A stretch of 64,000 nucleotides of DNA from Rhynchopus sp. YZ270_cl-10 (taxonomy: Eukaryota > Euglenozoa > Diplonemea > Diplonemida > Diplonemidae), in assembly GCA_964035575.1 (NCBI GenBank), contig OZ037862.1, positions 124,001-188,000 of the forward strand, read 5' to 3'. The position numbers were made by a program, and so were the translations under genes. The notes under the pieces are model-generated. The model did not search any database. It was given only the letters and a program-made list of their open reading frames with translations, and had not been told where the DNA came from. Positions 59,509-64,000 of the stretch are shown here, piece after piece; position 1 is the first letter of the stretch, and the number at the start of each line of letters is the position of its first letter.

Positions 59509-60801
59509 CTATAACACACGCCGTTCCAATGGGACGCTCGGAGCCGCGCATTTTTTGAATAAAAGAGAGGTTTCGGTGAGTTCACCTGCGGGAACCGGTC
59601 GGTAGAGGCTCCCTGGGTGGAATACGGGGTGGGTGGGGTGCTTGCGCGGAAGCGCGAGCCTGCTGACATCACAGATATTTTCTGTTGTTTGGTTAGGAAA
59701 TTTTGCGGATTTTTGGGCAACACTTTCACTGAAGTGCCTCTTTGCCGAGGCTGGCCGCAGTCTCTGCGGCGGCTGCGGGAGGTCCGACAGCTCTATTGCG
59801 TGCACGCTGTTCTTCGGCGGCACATCCACCTCTTCATACGCCGCACAGCACATAACCCCCATCTCCACCGCCTGCGCAAACGGCGTCGGTGTATTCCCCC
59901 TCAACGGCGGCAACGCTTTCTCCACCTGCCGCGGCGTGCTTTCCCCTTTCGGCTTCTTCTTCTTCCTGATATACGCACGCAACGACGGACCACTTGGCAG
60001 ACTACCCTGCCCATTTCCACTATACCCCCACACATATACCTCCCCTACTTCATCCACCGCCATAGAGTGAAGCCCTCCCGCAGAGACCGCAACAATAGGG
60101 TGTTTGAAAGGGGGTGGCGTGGTGCGTGCACTCCCCGGGTGGCCCCAACAGAGCACACTGCCGTCATCGAGAAGCGCGACAGAGTGTTTTCCTCCGGCAG
60201 AGATGTCCGCAAAACGGCGTCCCTCGGGGAGGGGTGGAGGGTCGGTTTCGCCAGCAGAATTGTTCCCCCATCCGATGACAGTATTATCATCAAGAATCGC
60301 CAAGGAATGCGCACCCCCAGCAGCAACCCGAACCACCTTGCGGGAGGGTGGAATGTCGGGGGGAGGAAACGTTCCTACCGTAATGACATTCCCGTTGTCG
60401 AGGAGAATGAGAGAATGGGTACGGCCGCAAGACACCTGAATGGATTTGCGGTGGAGTTTGGGGGGCCGCGCTTCACCGTGGTGGTTGTGCCCCCACCCGA
60501 CGACAGTACCGTTGGAGAGGAGGGCCATGGATTGCCCGGTGCCTGCAGAGATGGATACTGCGCGTCGCTCGAGCTTTGGGACCTTAGTGCGGGTGTCGTT
60601 TTTGCCCCACGCCACGACGCTTCCGTCATCAAGGATTGCCAACGAATGCAGCTCTCCAGCGGCAACACAACGTGCCTTCCTCCCACGGCATAGGCCCTGT
60701 GGAGGAACGGCACGGCCAGACCCATTTGCACCCCACCCCACCACCGTACCCCCTTCCTTCACAACAACACAATGAAAGCTCCCCGCGCAAGCCTGCGACA
60801 T
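59509..60801 (-). CDS. RCC1-repeat protein
   Basis: A single exon of 430 residues. Residues ~1-290 contain seven RCC1-type repeats, recognised by alternating ISAGxxHSxALLxDGxVxxWG signatures (for example AAGELHSLAILDDGSVVAWG and SAGGKHSVALLDDGSVLCWG), which fold as a seven-bladed propeller. The C-terminal 140 residues are basic and proline-rich with an IRKKKKPKGE cluster, and have no known domain. RCC1 itself is the nuclear exchange factor for Ran; many RCC1-like proteins instead regulate other GTPases or act as scaffolds, so exchange activity is not assured. The start is the first ATG after a 369-bp triplet repeat. An upstream open frame through that repeat would read poly-His and lacks an ATG at its beginning. 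Confidence 0.85.
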   Translation of the reverse strand: MSQACAGSFHCVVVKEGGTVVGWGANGSGRAVPPQGLCRGRKARCVAAGELHSLAILDDGSVVAWGKNDTRTKVPKLERRAVSISAGTGQSMALLSNGTVVGWGHNHHGEARPPKLHRKSIQVSCGRTHSLILLDNGNVITVGTFPPPDIPPSRKVVRVAAGGAHSLAILDDNTVIGWGNNSAGETDPPPLPEGRRFADISAGGKHSVALLDDGSVLCWGHPGSARTTPPPFKHPIVAVSAGGLHSMAVDEVGEVYVWGYSGNGQGSLPSGPSLRAYIRKKKKPKGESTPRQVEKALPPLRGNTPTPFAQAVEMGVMCCAAYEEVDVPPKNSVHAIELSDLPQPPQRLRPASAKRHFSESVAQKSAKFPNQTTENICDVSRLALPRKHPTHPVFHPGSLYRPVPAGELTETSLLFKKCAAPSVPLERRVL

Positions 60802-60895
60802 TGCTACCGCATAGAAGAGACAGGGGAAGGGGAAGAGAATTGATGAGCAGCCTCGTGAGCGGTGCCACCGTGTAGTGGTGAAAAAGGCCTGGAGA

Positions 60896-61264
60896 GGGTG
60901 GTGGTGGTGGTGGTGGTGGTGGTGGTGGTGGTGGTGGTGGTGGTGGTGGTGGTGGTGGTGGTGGTGGTGGTGGTGGTGGTGGTGGTGGTGGTGGTGGTGG
61001 TGGTGGTGGTGGTGGTGGTGGTGGTGGTGGTGGTGGTGGTGGTGGTGGTGGTGGTGGTGGTGGTGGTGGTGGTGGTGGTGGTGGTGGTGGTGGTGGTGGT
61101 GGTGGTGGTGGTGGTGGTGGTGGTGGTGGTGGTGGTGGTGGTGGTGGTGGTGGTGGTGGTGGTGGTGGTGGTGGTGGTGGTGGTGGTGGTGGTGGTGGTG
61201 GTGGTGGTGGTGGTGGTGGTGGTGGTGGTGGTGGTGGTGGTGGTGGTGGTGGTGGTGGTGGTGG
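60896..61264. repeat. (GGT)n / (ACC)n microsatellite, about 123 units
   Basis: An uninterrupted GTG triplet run of about 369 bases on the plus strand, ACC on the RCC1 sense strand. It starts 95 bases upstream of the RCC1 ATG and would be in the promoter or 5' UTR. No interruption of the repeat is visible. All six translated frames are homopolymers (V, W, G on one strand; H, P, T on the other). Confidence 0.95.
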
Positions 61265-62413
61265 GAGGTTAAGGGAAAGTGGTAAATGCGAGGGGTCTTT
61301 CGTGTACAAGAAAGAGGGGGTTTGGAGGTTTGCAAGAAATCTGGGGAAAAGGCAAAAAACAAAACAAAAAAAAAAGGCAAAGAAACGGACCGACACCCTT
61401 ATCTCTGGAGAGACACATGCCCCAGTCGCATTTGAGATAAGAGACATGGTCGTAGAAGATCAGTTGAACAGTGAACAAACACCTCAACAAAGAAAGGTGT
61501 CAAAAATGGGACACATCACAAAAAAAATTTACTCAATAACCAGGCAATCAAGAACTGGGCAAAAAACAAAACAAAAAGGCAACACCACGAGTTTTGTAAA
61601 AATACATAAAAACGGAATACCATGGAAATGGCGTGCCCGCCTTTTTTTCCACAATGAGTGAAAGGGTTTTTGTGTGGAGAATAGTGTGCACTGAGGTGTC
61701 AAAGTGAAGTTGAACAACATAAGTGAAGTTGAATGTTCGTACAGGCATCCCCCCCTCACAGTACAATGCCAGCCCCTGGATGAACAGAAAAAACCCGGAA
61801 AAAAAAAACTACAAAAAGCAAAGCTGAAAAATATGAATAGAACGCCCGCTCTACAGAGGCTTCAGCACCAAGCAACAAATACTCAAGACCCAGCAAAGGG
61901 CGAAAAGAGAAAAATAAAATTGCATCTCATGAGAGACAAATCCACATAGGCGTGTCTAAGCCCCTAATAGAAACAGTGCACTTTGATATAATGTAAACGT
62001 CCTTAAGGACGCAGACCACTGCGAAAAAGAAGACATTGAAACACAGCGTGTTTGCACCCCAAAGTTGACTATGAAATACCGTCTTCGTAAAAAATGTTCG
62101 ACCGTAATAAAGTTCGTCCTTTTCCGGATTTTTCTGGAAAGTTCGTCCTTTTTTTACGGTTGAACATTTTTACGAAGACGGTACAAAGCCCTCTGGTGAC
62201 AGTCCATAAATAAACGTGGAAGACTAGAATTTTTATCCTATCGTCTACAGTTCGCCGCTCCCTCCAAACTTAGCACAGTTCGGCTACGGGCTGTAAAAAA
62301 AAATGGTTTTGCGGAGTTCAGTTGAGAAGACGTTTTTTAAACTTCGACATAAATTTTGTAAGATAAATGTGCATAAAGAGAAGGTGAAAGCGCACAAAAA
62401 ACGCTTTCATCGT
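61265..62413. other. Gene-free spacer
   Basis: About 1.1 kb upstream of the RCC1 gene. At 61740-61790 a short, diverged piece (GTACAGGCATCC ... CAATGCCAGCCCCTGGATGAAC) recalls the 5' block. A TIR element is at 62077-62183. No gene is seen. Confidence 0.4.
62077..62183. mobile_element. Small foldback with TA ends, TACCGTCTTCG family
   Basis: Left arm TACCGTCTTCGTAAAAAATG, right arm its complement ending GAAGACGGTA, with the pairing carried on through GTTCGACCGTAA and TTACGGTTGAAC. Total 107 bases. The TA at each end is consistent with a mariner-type target duplication. Two copies of AAGTTCGTCCTTTT lie in the loop. Confidence 0.7.
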
Positions 62414-64000
62414 TCATCTGCAAAATACATTACATACTTTTGGATGGTCTGGCGGGGTCGGCTCGCAGTTATCCGCCTCACTGTTTCCCTTCATCCGTGC
62501 CACCAAGAGACTCTTCCGCTTCTTCCTCTTCTTCTTCTTGTTAATGATGTTGATCACACTGAGGGCACGGTTGCTGTCGACTTCGGTCAGTTCTGCGGCA
62601 GCCTCTCCTCCACCTCCTCCTCCCCCCTCCCCTTCAACTTCATCTGCTTTCGGCACGACCTCCCCAATGCTCTGTTTCGCTGGAGGTGGTGGCCGCACAC
62701 TGTGCACCGCCACCGCCACCTCCACCTCCTCACCACTCTCCGCCTCGTAGTGATCTGTGTAGTCCTGATCCGTCTCGGGCGGGTCTTCAGTGACACTCTG
62801 GTCGGCCCTCTCCTCCTTCTCCTCCTCTTCCTCCTCCTCATGCCCAGAGGCTTCGTCTTCCTCTTCTTCATGTTCCGCCTCCTCTTCAGCTTCTGAAGGT
62901 ACATCCTCTGGTTCGTGTTCGTGTTCTGTGTCATCTTCTTCCTCCTCCTCTCCATCTTCTGCAGAGTTGGAATGCAAATCTTCGGAATCGTCTTGAGAGT
63001 CGTGCTCGTCGTGCTGCTCGGTTTCGTGGTGTGTTTCTTCCTGTTTAGGGGGTTCTTCGTGAGTTGTGTCGCTGTCCGCTTCATCAGCTGTGGTGTGGTC
63101 ATGAGATTCCTCGATGTGGTCGGGTTTGTTTGATTCTTGGGGGGGGTTTGGAGGTGGTTCATTTATAGGTTCATGTGGTGGTGCTACGGTAGGACACTTT
63201 CCTGATTCCATATAGTTCACGGTGTTTGCTTCGATGAGGGCTGCGAGGTGGTCGTTTGCAGGTTTGTGGATTTCATTGAAATTGTGGAGAGTGGGGATGT
63301 ACGCTTGGTGGTGTTGGCTGGAGGGGTGCGGCTGGCGGGTAGAATGCTCGATAGATGTGGTGGTTTGGAGGAGGGTAGACTGGCTTGGCCTGCGTATGCC
63401 TTTTTGCTTGCGAGCGATGGCAACCCTGCTGTTGATATTGGCACTGCGTACCATTTCCTTTAACACTGCATTCGCGATGGTCAACTCATCAACCTGTCGT
63501 TGTAACGAACTCTCCGCGGAGCTCTTTAACGCCTCCTTCAACGCCTTTAACTCATCTCTGGTTTTCTTCAAATCACGACCCGCATTTTTCTCCTTCTCCT
63601 GACTACGTGACAAGGAAACGCTAACATCCTGCACCTTTTGGTGTTGAATGAGATATTCTCGCTTCATCTTCGCCTTCTCGTCTTCTTGAGAAACGATCCG
63701 TTCATTCAGAAGCGCAATCTTTTCGCGCAACAATTTATTTTGTTTTTGCATTTTCAATGCGGCCGCGGTTTCGTCTTGCTGCTTTGACATGGAGCTTTGG
63801 AAAGACGCAAGCTTTTCTTTGAGTTTCTCGTTTTCCGCTTTTCCCATATCGATAAGAGATCGGTAGTCGTCAACTATTAGATTTAGGTCAGATATTCTGC
63901 TTGCGGCGACCTCGTTTTTTGCTTTTTCTTGTTTTTGGGATAAAGTGAGCGAGGCGAGCTCTTCATGCAGCTGATTGGCTTCGGAGGAGAAGTTTCCGGA
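62414..64000 (-). CDS. Coiled-coil and acidic-domain protein (5' end outside window)
   Basis: The open frame reaches the right edge of the window, so the true start is beyond 64000; at least 528 residues are encoded here. The first 190 visible residues form a coiled coil. The middle (~260-450) is extremely acidic, with long E and D runs mixed with His (EEDDTEHEHEPED), then a Gly run. The tail has a strong basic cluster (NKKKKRKKRKS), a likely nuclear signal, and ends VCNVFCR. Acidic tracts of this kind occur in chromatin and nucleolar proteins, but the fold gives no decisive clue. No introns are needed in the visible part. Confidence 0.8.
   Translation of the reverse strand, partial: SGNFSSEANQLHEELASLTLSQKQEKAKNEVAASRISDLNLIVDDYRSLIDMGKAENEKLKEKLASFQSSMSKQQDETAAALKMQKQNKLLREKIALLNERIVSQEDEKAKMKREYLIQHQKVQDVSVSLSRSQEKEKNAGRDLKKTRDELKALKEALKSSAESSLQRQVDELTIANAVLKEMVRSANINSRVAIARKQKGIRRPSQSTLLQTTTSIEHSTRQPHPSSQHHQAYIPTLHNFNEIHKPANDHLAALIEANTVNYMESGKCPTVAPPHEPINEPPPNPPQESNKPDHIEESHDHTTADEADSDTTHEEPPKQEETHHETEQHDEHDSQDDSEDLHSNSAEDGEEEEEDDTEHEHEPEDVPSEAEEEAEHEEEEDEASGHEEEEEEEKEERADQSVTEDPPETDQDYTDHYEAESGEEVEVAVAVHSVRPPPPAKQSIGEVVPKADEVEGEGGGGGGGEAAAELTEVDSNRALSVINIINKKKKRKKRKSLLVARMKGNSEADNCEPTPPDHPKVCNVFCR

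Noticed and set aside
60862-61285. Long plus-strand frames coding poly-valine, poly-tryptophan or poly-glycine, and minus-strand poly-His or poly-Pro frames
   Set aside because: They are pure translations of the GGT microsatellite; no sensible start, domain or codon bias outside the repeat.
1-64000. tRNA genes, complete rRNA genes, retroelements or virus-derived genes
   Set aside because: No tRNA A/B box pairs with cloverleaf potential, no reverse transcriptase, integrase, capsid or packaging ATPase motifs were seen; the only rRNA signal is the short 18601-18655 piece.

Overview
The window is nuclear DNA of a unicellular eukaryote that I cannot place to species. The evidence is short GT-AG introns (donors mostly GTATG or GTACG, acceptors CAG after a pyrimidine tract), standard stop codons, eIF3k, a mitochondrial phosphate carrier, centrin, RCC1, RhoGAP and RING proteins. 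Centrin, a BILBO1-type N-terminal domain and several long coiled-coil proteins suggest a flagellated protist. A secreted lytic polysaccharide monooxygenase/chitinase fusion and a papain-type protease suggest that it digests or remodels chitin-bearing material.

Almost every gene reads on the minus strand, so the window is one long unidirectional array. From left to right: a RING protein with SAP-like repeats (0.6-3 kb); the phosphate carrier (4.5-5.7); a four-exon coiled-coil protein with a Nudix-like fold (5.8-7.9); centrin (8.9-9.7); a multi-span membrane protein (10.6-11.9); a small RING protein (12.8-13.4); a BRCT-like coiled-coil protein (13.7-15.9); a Gag1-like clamp protein (16.9-17.3); a small membrane protein (18.4-19.0); eIF3k (20.0-20.9); a coiled-coil protein (21.5-23.8); a damaged RIG-I-like helicase paralogue carrying a transposon (24.5-27.3); the LPMO-chitinase (28.6-30.7); a secreted orphan (32.6-33.3); a nested cluster of non-autonomous DNA transposons (34-37.4); an 8-kb intronless RIG-I-like helicase gene (37.5-45.5); a coiled-coil protein (45.9-48.4); one plus-strand gene model (48.7-49.3); a cathepsin (50.0-51.1); a 3-kb gene-free stretch; a BILBO1-NTD-like protein (54.2-55.2); an ASH/RhoGAP-like protein (55.7-57.5); an N-myristoylated SPRY-like protein (58.4-59.4); an RCC1 protein (59.5-60.8) with a 369-bp GGT microsatellite upstream; and an acidic coiled-coil protein running off the right end.

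Three things stand out. First, the giant helicase places a RIG-I-type zinc regulatory domain in front of the DECH helicase, the reverse of animal RLRs, and adds about 2,000 residues of unknown function; a second, decayed copy lies 10 kb away. Second, a conserved hairpin, often followed by a second hairpin with the same CTCTCGT loop, recurs in many of the spacers between tandem genes, and a separate block of about 90 bp recurs just 5' of four genes. Third, at least ten small terminal-inverted-repeat elements are present; several keep recognisable target-site duplications, and several are filled with iterated copies of a palindrome related to their own ends.

Exon joins were worked out by eye from splice-site consensus and reading-frame continuity. 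Boundaries may be off by one or two bases, and all functional names rest on motif recognition, not on database searches.
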